Assembly (NCBI RefSeq): GCF_014084045.1
Contig: NZ_CP043732.1
Span: 62,001-126,000, forward strand
Direction: 5' to 3'
Source: Microbacterium esteraromaticum
GTDB lineage: Bacteria > Actinomycetota > Actinomycetes > Actinomycetales > Microbacteriaceae
DNA length: 64,000 nt
Shown here: piece by piece, positions 16,311-24,379 of the stretch
How the letters are laid out: each line of letters starts with the position of its first letter
How positions within the stretch are numbered: position 1 is the first letter of the stretch
Program-made: the position numbers and the translations under genes
The notes under the pieces: model-generated
Databases searched by the model: none
Told to the model about the DNA's origin: nothing
Seen by the model: the letters and a program-made list of their open reading frames with translations, nothing else

Positions 16311-17554
16311 GACGGCTCCCACGAGAGGACGACGGTCGTGCCCTCCGCATCGGAGTCGATCCGCGACTTCCCGGCGACAGCGGCCATCCTGGCGATGATC
16401 GACGCGCGTATGCCCAGGCGGTCCTCGCCGATGGCATCCGGATCGAATCCGGGTCCGGCGTCGAGCACCGTCACGCTCAGCCGGTCGGACGCAGCCGAGT
16501 CGGCGATGATGTGCAGCCCCCGCCCGCCCGCGTGCGCGAGCGCGTTGCCGATCGCCTGCCTCGCGGCCAGCACGATGGCGCGGGCCACCTTGCCTGGCAC
16601 CTCTGCCGTCGCCTCTCCGCGCTCCTCCACGACCGCGTCGACGCCCTGCTCCGAAAGGGTGCGTCTCAGCTCGGCGACGATCTGCGTCTTCGCCACCGGA
16701 GCATCGCTGCCCTCCTGCGCGATGGACGCCTCGGTGTTGGCCAGGCGGGTGAGCGCCTCGCGCGCCATCGCCACCGCGAGCGTGCGCTCCCGCTCGCTGC
16801 CTGCCCGCTCCGCCGCGATCAGCGCGGCGAGCACGCTGTCGTGCATGAGCGCCGACATCGCGACGCGCTCCTCCTCCGCGGCCGATGCGGCTGCCGCCGA
16901 CGCGTAGCCCTCCACGGCCTGAGAGCGCGCTTCGTCGACGCCGGCGGCGACCTGGCGGAACATCCACGCCAGCGAGATGATCACCGCGCCGAGGATGATC
17001 GTGAACGACACGTCGAAGCCGGTGCTGATCCACCAGCTCTGCTCGAAGTCGCCCTGCACGAGTCGCACCCAGCCGTACAGGATCGGCAGTGCGAGCGCCC
17101 AGGCGAGCTGCACCCGGGTGCTGAAGGCGAGCATCGCGGCGACGACGCCGATGTTCACCAGGAAGAAGATCCACGGCTGGCTCGACGGCTCTCGGACGCT
17201 GCGGTCGACGACCACCGGCCACAGCGCCAGGGCGATCGCGTAGGCGATCGTGAACGTGCCGGCCGCCGGCTTGATCCCCTTGCCGATCACGCACGCCACG
17301 ATCATCCACAGCAGCGGGGCGAAGACCAGCACCATGATCCCGACATGCGCGATGTCGGGGCGGGTGAGCCTGGTCACCGCTCCGAGCAGCGCCTGGGCTC
17401 CCAGCGCCGCTGAGCCGATTGCGGCGACGGTGGAGAGGATGCGCTCCATGCGCTGTCCGGTGAAGCGCTCGAGCCCGATGCCCACCTCGCCCTGCGAGGG
17501 GATGCTGCTCCAGGCCTCTTTGAGGCTGCGCTCGTCAGCCGCCACTCGGAACAC
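16307..17554 (-). CDS. NarL/DesK-type sensor histidine kinase
   Basis: This 415-residue membrane kinase has about five or six helices between residues 40 and 200. The dimerisation and phosphoacceptor segment is EEERVAMSALMHDSV (H238). The C-terminal ATPase domain has an N-box AIGNALAHAG (N337), G1 DAGPGF (D365), LGIRASI, and a final GTTVVLSW strand. It phosphorylates the LuxR-type regulator encoded upstream. GTG 17554 overlaps that gene by 20 bases; GTG 17545 is an equally possible start, so the first few residues are uncertain. The stimulus is not readable from sequence. Confidence 0.88.
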   Translation of the reverse strand: MFRVAADERSLKEAWSSIPSQGEVGIGLERFTGQRMERILSTVAAIGSAALGAQALLGAVTRLTRPDIAHVGIMVLVFAPLLWMIVACVIGKGIKPAAGTFTIAYAIALALWPVVVDRSVREPSSQPWIFFLVNIGVVAAMLAFSTRVQLAWALALPILYGWVRLVQGDFEQSWWISTGFDVSFTIILGAVIISLAWMFRQVAAGVDEARSQAVEGYASAAAASAAEEERVAMSALMHDSVLAALIAAERAGSERERTLAVAMAREALTRLANTEASIAQEGSDAPVAKTQIVAELRRTLSEQGVDAVVEERGEATAEVPGKVARAIVLAARQAIGNALAHAGGRGLHIIADSAASDRLSVTVLDAGPGFDPDAIGEDRLGIRASIIARMAAVAGKSRIDSDAEGTTVVLSWEPS

Positions 17555-18197
17555 CGTCCGCGGCGACGATCCCGTCCTCCATCGCGCGGCGCAGCAGATC
17601 GACCTTGGTGGGCGCGGGGCGCCCGACCTCGACGTACTTGACCCTGATCCGCGTGATGTTCTCCTTGGCCGTCGAGTACGCGACCCCGAGTCTCTCGGCG
17701 ACGGCCTTCAACGGCAGTCCGGCCGCGTACAGCCGCAGCACCTCGCGCTCGCGGGTCGAGAGCTGCGCGTCAGCGAACTCCCTGTCGCCGTCGACCGCAC
17801 TGGCCCATTCGACGTTGTTCAGCGCCTCGCCGCGGGCGACGGTGCGGATGGCGTCGAGCACGTCGTCGAGGGCGGAGGACTTGCTGACGACTCCGGCGGC
17901 GCCTGCGGCGAGCGCCTCGCGCACCGAGGCAGGTCGATCGGCGACGCTGTGGATCACGACGCTCGCGCCGTCGGCGACGAGCGTCGCGACGTTCTCGGTC
18001 ACGGTCGTGCCGTCTCCGAGAGTGAGATCGAGCACGACCACGTCGACCGGCGGCTCGGCCGAGCTCGCCCGCCAGGTGAGGTACTCCTTGACGGTCCCGC
18101 CCGAGAAGACGACGCGCTGCTCACCGTCGCGCAGGCACGCGGCCTCCAGGCCGAGACGTACAGACTCGTGGTCGTCGATGAGGGCGACGGTGCTCAT
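17535..18197 (-). CDS. LuxR/NarL-family response regulator
   Basis: This 220-residue cytosolic DNA-binding regulator has a receiver domain (1-120) with acidic pair D8/D9 in LIDDHE, phosphoacceptor D57 in VVVLDLTL, and the conserved Lys in VVSKSS (K106). A LuxR-type helix-turn-helix spans 146-200 (LSTREREVLRLYAAG, then VAERLGVAYSTAKENITRIR). It is the first gene of a three-gene operon with the sensor kinase and the kinase-like membrane protein. ATG 18197 lies six bases after TAGGCT and has no ribosome binding site. Confidence 0.92.
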   Translation of the reverse strand: MSTVALIDDHESVRLGLEAACLRDGEQRVVFSGGTVKEYLTWRASSAEPPVDVVVLDLTLGDGTTVTENVATLVADGASVVIHSVADRPASVREALAAGAAGVVSKSSALDDVLDAIRTVARGEALNNVEWASAVDGDREFADAQLSTREREVLRLYAAGLPLKAVAERLGVAYSTAKENITRIRVKYVEVGRPAPTKVDLLRRAMEDGIVAADGVPSGG

Positions 18198-18203
18198 CCC
18201 GCC

Positions 18204-18209
18204 AGCCTA
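18204..18209 (-). promoter_or_regulatory. Leaderless -10 box of the LuxR-type regulator operon
   Basis: TAGGCT on the minus strand lies six bases before ATG 18197. Confidence 0.6.
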
Positions 18210-18248
18210 CCGAGTGCGACCGTGTCGTCCGATATACCGGTCGACGGC

Positions 18249-19448
18249 TCAACGGCTGAGCAGCGCGATCGCCTCGAAATGGTGCGAGTGCGGGAAGAGA
18301 TCGAATGCTCTGAGCGATTCGACGTCCCAACCAAGCTCGCGGAACGTGCCGAGGTCGCGGGCGAGCGCCACGGGGTCGCAGGCCACATAGACGACGGCTT
18401 CGGGATCGAGCGCGTGGATCGAGCGGACGACGCCGTGTCCCGCTCCCGCGCGCGGCGGATCGAGCACGACGGCGCCGGCGCGCGTGCCGTCGGGGACGCC
18501 CTCCAGGAACCGGTCGACGCGGGCGGTGACCGCATGCGCGTCGACATCGGCGAGGTTCGCGGCGGCGTGCTCGGTCGCACGTCGGTCGGACTCGACGGTC
18601 ACGATGTCGGTCGCGCCGCGTTCTGCGAGCGTCGACGCGAACAGGCCGACACCGCCGTAGAGGTCGAAGTGCGTGGCATCCGGATCGACCCGGCCCGCGA
18701 GCGCCTCGCCCACGGCGTCGTGCAAGGTCTCGGCGGCACGCGGATGCACCTGCCAGAACCCCGCGGCGTCGAGCTGGAACCGGCGAGCGCCGACCTGCTC
18801 GAACACCACCTCGGAACGCCCGCGACGGGCTCCGTCGGGGCGCGGAAGCGCGCGAACACGGCCATCGCCGGACTCGACCAGATCGACACGCCCCGGCTTC
18901 TGCGCACGAAGCCCGAACGCGGCGGCCTCGACGGCAGGGCGCGCGAGAGGAAGCGTGGCGACATCGATCACACGGTGGCTGCGTGCCGCGTACGGCCCGA
19001 CCCGGCCGTCGGCGTCGACGTGCAGCGAGACGCGGGTGCGCCAGCCGGTGCCGTCGCCCTGGTCGACCGGCGCGACCTCGGGCGCGGCGAGTCCGGATCC
19101 GGCGAACTTGTCGAGCGCCTCCTGCAGCACCTGGCGCTTGAGGACGCGCTGGTGGTCGAGCTCGATGTGCCCGAGGTCGGCTCCGCCCACGCGGTCGGCC
19201 GGCGTCCGGGCGATGTCGGCCTCGGCCCACACGTGATCGCGGCGGTGCGGAGACGCCTCGAGCACCTCGAGCGTCTCGGCCCGCCAGAAGCGCTTGCCGT
19301 CGTCACCCGCGGTGACCTCGGCGCGCACGCGCTCGCCGGGAACGGCGTCAGGCACGAACACCACGCGACCCTCGTGACGGGCGATGAAGGTGCCGCCGTG
19401 CGCGATGCCGGTGATGTCGAGGTCTAGTGTGCGCGCAGTGGAGGTCAT
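18249..19448 (-). CDS. TRAM-domain class I SAM-dependent RNA methyltransferase (TrmA/RlmD superfamily)
   Basis: This 399-residue enzyme should place a methyl group on C5 of a uridine in tRNA or rRNA. Residues 5-60 form a TRAM RNA-binding domain (ITGIAHGGTFIARHEGRVVF). The Rossmann part has FDLYGGVGLFAS for SAM, VVLDPPRAGAG (motif IV), VYVACDPVALARD with the nucleophilic Cys, and a final HSHHFEAIALL. The four-cysteine iron-sulfur cluster found in RlmD is absent. ATG 19448 is chosen; GGAGGG lies directly before it, an unusually short spacing. It is divergent from maf. Confidence 0.9.
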   Translation of the reverse strand: MTSTARTLDLDITGIAHGGTFIARHEGRVVFVPDAVPGERVRAEVTAGDDGKRFWRAETLEVLEASPHRRDHVWAEADIARTPADRVGGADLGHIELDHQRVLKRQVLQEALDKFAGSGLAAPEVAPVDQGDGTGWRTRVSLHVDADGRVGPYAARSHRVIDVATLPLARPAVEAAAFGLRAQKPGRVDLVESGDGRVRALPRPDGARRGRSEVVFEQVGARRFQLDAAGFWQVHPRAAETLHDAVGEALAGRVDPDATHFDLYGGVGLFASTLAERGATDIVTVESDRRATEHAAANLADVDAHAVTARVDRFLEGVPDGTRAGAVVLDPPRAGAGHGVVRSIHALDPEAVVYVACDPVALARDLGTFRELGWDVESLRAFDLFPHSHHFEAIALLSR

Positions 19449-19486
19449 CCCTCCAGGATCCCACACGCACCTCCACCCTCACGGGC

Positions 19487-19492
19487 TAGCGT
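19487..19492 (+). promoter_or_regulatory. Leaderless -10 box of maf
   Basis: TAGCGT lies six bases before ATG 19499. Confidence 0.6.
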
Positions 19493-19498
19493 GGTTGC

Positions 19499-20146
19499 AT
19501 GCGCGTGTGCCTGGCATCCACCTCCCCCGCCCGCCTGATGCTGCTTCGACAGGCCGGCATCGAGCCGCTCATCCTCTCCCCCGCGGTCGATGAGGACGCG
19601 GTGGCCGACGCCGCGACAGCCGAGCGAGGTGCGCCGCTCGCGCCGGACGCGCTGGTGCTGCTGCTCGCCCGCGCGAAGGCCGCCGAGGTCGCACACCGCA
19701 TCCTCGACGCGCATCCCGATTTCGACGGCATCGTCATCGGCGGCGACTCGATGTTCGAGATCGACGGGAAGGTGCACGGCAAGCCCTACACGCCCGAGGC
19801 CGCACGCGAGCGCTGGCAGCGGATGCGCGGCGCCACCGGCATCCTGCATTCCGGGCATTCCGTCTTCCGCGTCGCACCCGGCGCCGATCCGGTCGAGGCG
19901 ACCGCGGTCGCCGAGGCGGCTGTCACCTTCGCCGACGACGTCACGGATGCCGAGCTCGATGCCTACATCGGCAGCGGCGAACCGCTGCACGTGGCCGGTG
20001 CCTTCACCGTCGACAGCCTCGGCGGCCCGTTCATCACGCGCGTGGAGGGCGATCCGTCGACGGTGGTCGGGATGTCGCTGTCGACCCTGCGCCGGCTGGC
20101 GGGGGAACTCGGCGTCGTCTGGACCGATTTGTGGTCGCAGTCCTAA
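19499..20146 (+). CDS. maf: Maf-family nucleotide pyrophosphatase
   Basis: This 215-residue cytosolic enzyme hydrolyses non-canonical pyrimidine NTPs such as dTTP, UTP or modified forms. The hallmarks are [17 protein letters not shown] at the N-terminus, [10 protein letters not shown] with the catalytic Asp, [13 protein letters not shown], and a C-terminal [18 protein letters not shown]. The leaderless promoter supports ATG 19499. It lies just upstream of the biotin carboxylase gene; the association of maf with the acyl-CoA carboxylase genes is shared with mycobacteria. Confidence 0.94.
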   Translation: MRVCLASTSPARLMLLRQAGIEPLILSPAVDEDAVADAATAERGAPLAPDALVLLLARAKAAEVAHRILDAHPDFDGIVIGGDSMFEIDGKVHGKPYTPEAARERWQRMRGATGILHSGHSVFRVAPGADPVEATAVAEAAVTFADDVTDAELDAYIGSGEPLHVAGAFTVDSLGGPFITRVEGDPSTVVGMSLSTLRRLAGELGVVWTDLWSQS

Positions 20147-20200
20147 CGGATTCGCCCATTTCTTGTGGAGAGTCGTCAAAAAGATCCGCGTCGACCTCGC

Positions 20201-20206
20201 TAGGCT
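20201..20206 (+). promoter_or_regulatory. Leaderless -10 box of the biotin carboxylase gene
   Basis: TAGGCT lies seven bases before ATG 20214. Confidence 0.6.
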
Positions 20207-20213
20207 GAAGCCC

Positions 20214-21983
20214 ATGCCTGATATCGCCAAGGTGCTCATCGCGAACCGCGGCGAGATCGCCGTACGCATCATCCGCGCCGCCCGGGACTCCGGGATCTCC
20301 TCTGTCGCCGTGTACGCCGACCAGGATCGCGATGCGATGCACTCGCGTCTCGCCGACGAGGCCTACAGCCTCGACGGGTCGACCAGCGCAGCCACCTACC
20401 TGCAGATCGACAAGATCCTCTCGGTCGCCCGGCGCGCCGGGGCGGACGCCGTGCACCCCGGCTACGGCTTCCTCGCCGAGAACGCCGACTTCGCCCGTGC
20501 CGTCATCGGCGCGGGAATGACGTGGATCGGGCCATCGCCCGAGGCCATCGAGGCGCTCGGCGACAAGGTCACCGCGCGTCACGTCGCCGAGAAGGTCGGC
20601 GCACCGCTGGCTCCGGGCACGCCCGGTCCTGTCGACGGAGCCGATGAGGTCATCGCCTTCGCGAAGGAGCACGGCCTGCCGATCGCCATCAAGGCGGCAT
20701 ACGGCGGCGGCGGTCGCGGCCTGAAGGTCGCCCGCGAGCTCGACGAGGTCGCGGAGCTCTTCGAGTCGGCCACCCGCGAGGCCGTCGCGGCCTTCGGTCG
20801 CGGCGAGTGCTTCGTCGAGAAGTACCTCGACAAGCCCCGACACGTCGAGACCCAGTGCCTCGCCGACGCTCAGGGAAACGTCGTCGTCATCTCGACCCGC
20901 GACTGCTCGCTGCAGCGTCGCCACCAGAAGCTCGTCGAGGAGGCGCCGGCGCCGTTCCTCACCGACGAGCAGAACGAGCTGCTGTACTCGGCTTCGAAGG
21001 CCATCCTCAAAGAGGTCGGCTACGTCGGCGCCGGTACCTGCGAGTTCCTCATCGGCGCCGACGGCACCGTGTCGTTCCTCGAGGTGAACACGCGCCTGCA
21101 GGTCGAGCACCCGGTCTCAGAAGAGGTCACCGGCATCGACCTGGTGCGCGAGCAGTTCCGCATCGCCGCAGGCGGCACCATCGACTACGACGACCCTGCA
21201 CCGCAGGGGCACTCGATCGAGTTCCGCATCAACGGCGAGGACCCCGGCCGCGGATTCCTCCCCCAGCCCGGTCCGATCAACGTCTTCAAGACGTTCGGCG
21301 GCCCGGGCATCCGCCTCGACTCCGGCGTGACCGCAGGCGACGCCGTCTCCGGCGCATTCGACTCGCTGCTCGCGAAGATCATCGTGACGGGCAAGGATCG
21401 CGCCGAGGCGCTCGAGCGCTCGCGCCGCGCCCTCGACGAGTTCGAGGTCGCGGGGATGCCGACGGTGCTCCCGTTCCATCGCAAGGTGGTCAACGACCCG
21501 GCGTTCGTCGCCGCCGACGGCCGCTTCGGCGTGTACACCCGCTGGATCGAGACCGAGTTCGTCAACGACATCCCCGCCTGGGACGGCGAGCTCGAAGACC
21601 CTGCGGCCGCGCCCGGCCGCCACACCGTCGTCGTCGAGGTGGCCGGCAAGCGTCTCGAGGTGAGCCTGCCCGACCGCGTGGTCGCACCCGTCGCCGGCAC
21701 GGCCGGCCGGCCGGCGGCCGTGCCGCCGTCGCGCCGCAGCCACACCGCCACGGCCAACGCCGGAGCATCGGGCGACGCCGTCAAGTCGCCCATGCAGGCG
21801 ACCGTCGTCAAGCTCGCCGTCGAAGAGGGCCAGCAGGTCGTCAAGGGCGACCTCGTGGTCGTGCTCGAGGCGATGAAGATGGAGCAGCCGCTGCAGGCGC
21901 ACAAGGACGGCGTGGTCGGGAACATCGACGCCACGCCCGGTGCGACCGTGTCGGCAGGGCACCAGCTGCTCACCATCAGCTGA
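20214..21983 (+). CDS. accA3: Acyl-CoA carboxylase alpha subunit (biotin carboxylase plus biotin carrier)
   Basis: This 589-residue protein carboxylates biotin with ATP and bicarbonate and carries it to the beta subunit. It starts [20 protein letters not shown]. The ATP-grasp domain holds [20 protein letters not shown] and [21 protein letters not shown] Pro/Ala linker precedes the C-terminal biotinyl domain with EAMKMEQPL (biotin Lys about 555). The length is normal for AccA3-type fusions. It should pair with AccD and AccE encoded at 13245-15049. A strong bidirectional terminator follows. Confidence 0.96.
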   Translation: MPDIAKVLIANRGEIAVRIIRAARDSGISSVAVYADQDRDAMHSRLADEAYSLDGSTSAATYLQIDKILSVARRAGADAVHPGYGFLAENADFARAVIGAGMTWIGPSPEAIEALGDKVTARHVAEKVGAPLAPGTPGPVDGADEVIAFAKEHGLPIAIKAAYGGGGRGLKVARELDEVAELFESATREAVAAFGRGECFVEKYLDKPRHVETQCLADAQGNVVVISTRDCSLQRRHQKLVEEAPAPFLTDEQNELLYSASKAILKEVGYVGAGTCEFLIGADGTVSFLEVNTRLQVEHPVSEEVTGIDLVREQFRIAAGGTIDYDDPAPQGHSIEFRINGEDPGRGFLPQPGPINVFKTFGGPGIRLDSGVTAGDAVSGAFDSLLAKIIVTGKDRAEALERSRRALDEFEVAGMPTVLPFHRKVVNDPAFVAADGRFGVYTRWIETEFVNDIPAWDGELEDPAAAPGRHTVVVEVAGKRLEVSLPDRVVAPVAGTAGRPAAVPPSRRSHTATANAGASGDAVKSPMQATVVKLAVEEGQQVVKGDLVVVLEAMKMEQPLQAHKDGVVGNIDATPGATVSAGHQLLTIS

Positions 21984-21991
21984 CCGGACCC

Positions 21992-22035
21992 GAACGAAGA
22001 AGGCGCGCCCCGATCGGGGCGCGCCTTCTTCGTTC
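21992..22035. terminator. Bidirectional terminator between accA3 and the convergent flavoprotein gene
   Basis: The 44 bases 21992-22035 are fully self-complementary, giving a 20-bp stem around gatc. AAGAA on one side and TTCTT on the other provide T-rich tracts in both directions, suitable for ending both converging genes. Confidence 0.92.
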
Positions 22036-22048
22036 CTGTCGAGGAGGG

Positions 22049-23488
22049 TCAGACGATGCTGACCGCGTGCATCGCCCGGCTGGCGTCGGTGATGCTCGTG
22101 GTGAGCGACGGGTAGGCGGCGAAGACGCGCGCGACCTGGTCGACGGTGAGCCGCCTCTCGACGGCGATCGCGAGCGGGTAGATCAGCTCGGAGGCCTTCG
22201 GCGCGACGATGACGCCGCCGATCACGGTGCCCGAGCCGCGACGGGCGATGATCTTCACGAAGCCGTCCTTGATGCCGAGCATCTTCGCGCGCGGGTTCGC
22301 CGCCAGCGGCAGCTTGTACGCGATGCCGTCGGCCTCTCCGTTCGCGATGTCCTGCTCGGAGTAGCCGACCGTGGCGATCTCGGGGGCCGTGAAGATGTTC
22401 GCGGTGATCTTGCGCTGCTCGAGCGGGATCACGATGTCGCCGAGGGCATGGAAGACGGCCGTGCGGCCCTGCATCGACGCCACGGACGCGAGCGGGAAGA
22501 AGTTCGTGCAGTCCCCCACCGCGTACACGTTGGGCACCGAGGTGCGCGCCACGCGGTTCACGCGCACGTGACCCGACTCGGTGAGCTCGATTCCCGCCTC
22601 CTCCAGGCCGATGCCTGCCGTGTTCGGGATCGAGCCGACGGCCATCAGGCAGTGGCTGCCCTCGACCGTGCGTCCGTCGGCGAGGGTGACCAGCACACCG
22701 TCCTCGGTGCGCTGCACGCTCTCGGCGCGCGCCTTGGAGAGCACCTGCATGCCGCCGCGGGTGAAGACCTTCTCGAGCACCTTGGCGGCGTCCTCGTCCT
22801 CACCAGGCAGCACCTGGTCGCGGCTCGAGACGAGCGTGACCTCGGCGCCGAGGTTCATGTACGCCGAGGCGAACTCTGCTCCCGTCACGCCGGAGCCGAC
22901 GACGATGAGGTGCTCGGGCAGAGCCTTCATGTCGTACAGCTGCGTCCAGGTCAGGATCCGCTCGCCGTCCGGCTTCGCCGTCGGCAGCTCGCGCGGCGAG
23001 GCGCCGACCGACACCACGACGGTGTCGGCCTCGACTCGATCGAAGTCCGTGCCGCCGGGACCGGTGGCCACGACGATCGCGTTGGGCCCCTCGAGCCGGC
23101 CGTGCCCGGACAGGATGCGCACGCCCGCCTCGAGCAGGGTGGTCCGCATGTCCTCGGACTGCTGCCCCGCGAGTGCGAGGAGCCGCTTGTTGACGGCGGC
23201 GAGATTGATCGCGATCTCGGGCTTGAGCGGCTTGTCGTTCGCTCCGCGCGCGTAGAACTGCACGCCGAGGTCGGTCGCACCGGCGATGGCGACCGCTGCA
23301 TCCGCGGTGGCGATGAGGCTCTTCGAGGGGACGACGTCGGTGAGCACGGCCGAGCCACCCACTCCGACGCGCTCGACGAGCGTCACATCCGCTCCCAGCT
23401 GGGCGGCGGCGAGCGCCGCCTCGTACCCGCCGGGGCCGCCGCCGAGGACGGCGACGCTCTGCCTGTTCGCGAAGGAAGTCTGAGACAT
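22049..23488 (-). CDS. lpdA: NAD(P)H quinone dehydrogenase, LpdA-like class I flavoprotein without redox cysteines
   Basis: This 479-residue FAD/NAD(P) flavoprotein has the lipoamide dehydrogenase fold. FAD site GGGPGGYEAALAAAQLGA is near the N-terminus, the second nucleotide site is VVGSGVTGAEFASAYMNLGA, and YAVGDCT and a C-terminal dimerisation domain follow. The position of the usual redox disulfide reads GGSAVLTDVVPSK, with no Cys, so it cannot act as a true lipoamide dehydrogenase. M. tuberculosis LpdA (Rv3303c) is a similar quinone-reducing relative. ATG 23488 has a close GGAG; ATG 23497 is an alternative. It is divergent from the PNP gene, as in mycobacteria. Confidence 0.87.
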   Translation of the reverse strand: MSQTSFANRQSVAVLGGGPGGYEAALAAAQLGADVTLVERVGVGGSAVLTDVVPSKSLIATADAAVAIAGATDLGVQFYARGANDKPLKPEIAINLAAVNKRLLALAGQQSEDMRTTLLEAGVRILSGHGRLEGPNAIVVATGPGGTDFDRVEADTVVVSVGASPRELPTAKPDGERILTWTQLYDMKALPEHLIVVGSGVTGAEFASAYMNLGAEVTLVSSRDQVLPGEDEDAAKVLEKVFTRGGMQVLSKARAESVQRTEDGVLVTLADGRTVEGSHCLMAVGSIPNTAGIGLEEAGIELTESGHVRVNRVARTSVPNVYAVGDCTNFFPLASVASMQGRTAVFHALGDIVIPLEQRKITANIFTAPEIATVGYSEQDIANGEADGIAYKLPLAANPRAKMLGIKDGFVKIIARRGSGTVIGGVIVAPKASELIYPLAIAVERRLTVDQVARVFAAYPSLTTSITDASRAMHAVSIV

Positions 23489-23533
23489 GAACTCCATTCT
23501 TCCGCAATCCTGGCACCCGCCCCGCCACCTTCC

Positions 23534-23539
23534 TAGAGT
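23534..23539 (+). promoter_or_regulatory. Leaderless -10 box of the PNP operon
   Basis: TAGAGT lies six bases before ATG 23546. Confidence 0.6.
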
Positions 23540-23545
23540 GGAGTC

Positions 23546-24379
23546 ATGCGTGACACCACCCTGAACCCCCTGGATGACCCGACGGCCGACCCGTTCGCCG
23601 TCGCTGCCGACGCGGCCGCCGACATCGCCCGTCTGACCGGGGTCGACCACCACGACATCGCCCTGACCCTCGGCTCCGGCTGGGGGAAGGCCGCCGAGCT
23701 GATCGGCGAGACCGTCGCGACCATCCCGGCCACCGAGGTGACCGGCTTCTCCAAGCCCGCTCTCGAAGGCCACGTCGGCACGCTGCGCAGCATCCGCACC
23801 CCCGGTGGCAGGAACGTGCTCGTCATCGGCGCCCGCACCCACTACTACGAAGACCACGGCGTCCGCCGCGTCGTGCACTCGGTGCGCACAGCGGCTGCGA
23901 CGGGGGCGAAGACCATGGTCCTCACCAACGGCGCCGGCGGCATCCGCGAGACGTGGAAGCCAGGACAGCCCGTCCTGATCAGCGATCACATCAACCTCAC
24001 CGCCGACTCCCCGCTCGAGGGCGCGACGTTCATCGATCTCACCGACCTGTATTCGGCCCGCCTGCGCGACATCGCCCGCAGCATCGACCCCACGCTCGAC
24101 GAGGGCGTGTACACCCAGTTCCGCGGGCCCCACTACGAGACCCCGGCCGAGGTGCAGATGGCGAAGGCCATCGGCGGCCACATCGTGGGCATGTCGACCG
24201 CGCTCGAGGCGATCGCGGCCCGCCAGGCCGGGATGGAGATCCTCGGCTTCTCGCTCATCACCAACCTGGCCGCCGGCATCCAGAAGACTCCGCTCAGCCA
24301 TGAGGAGGTCATCGAGGCCGGCCGCGAAGCCGAGCCGATCATCTCGGCGCTGCTTGCCCGCGTGATCGAGGCGCTGTGA
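23546..24379 (+). CDS. punA: Purine nucleoside phosphorylase (trimeric type)
   Basis: This 277-residue cytosolic enzyme phosphorolyses inosine and guanosine to base plus (deoxy)ribose-1-phosphate. It has the phosphate-binding LTLGSGWGKAAE and the RTHYYEDHG loop, LTNGAGGI, FRGPHYETPAEVQMA with the purine-recognising Glu, and LITNLAAGI with the Asn of trimeric 6-oxopurine PNPs. The ATG follows a leaderless -10 box. The stop overlaps the phosphosugar mutase start (GTGA), which suggests that the mutase handles the pentose-1-phosphate product. Confidence 0.95.
   Translation: MRDTTLNPLDDPTADPFAVAADAAADIARLTGVDHHDIALTLGSGWGKAAELIGETVATIPATEVTGFSKPALEGHVGTLRSIRTPGGRNVLVIGARTHYYEDHGVRRVVHSVRTAAATGAKTMVLTNGAGGIRETWKPGQPVLISDHINLTADSPLEGATFIDLTDLYSARLRDIARSIDPTLDEGVYTQFRGPHYETPAEVQMAKAIGGHIVGMSTALEAIAARQAGMEILGFSLITNLAAGIQKTPLSHEEVIEAGREAEPIISALLARVIEAL

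Noticed and set aside
16311..17309. One 665-residue frame joining the membrane protein to an upstream extension
   Set aside because: The upstream part is an out-of-frame reading of the sensor kinase gene; the true start is the ATG at 16310 in the ATGA overlap.
22049..24301. A 750-residue version of the LpdA-like protein
   Set aside because: The first 270 residues are the antisense of the PNP gene; the FAD motif begins right after ATG 23488.
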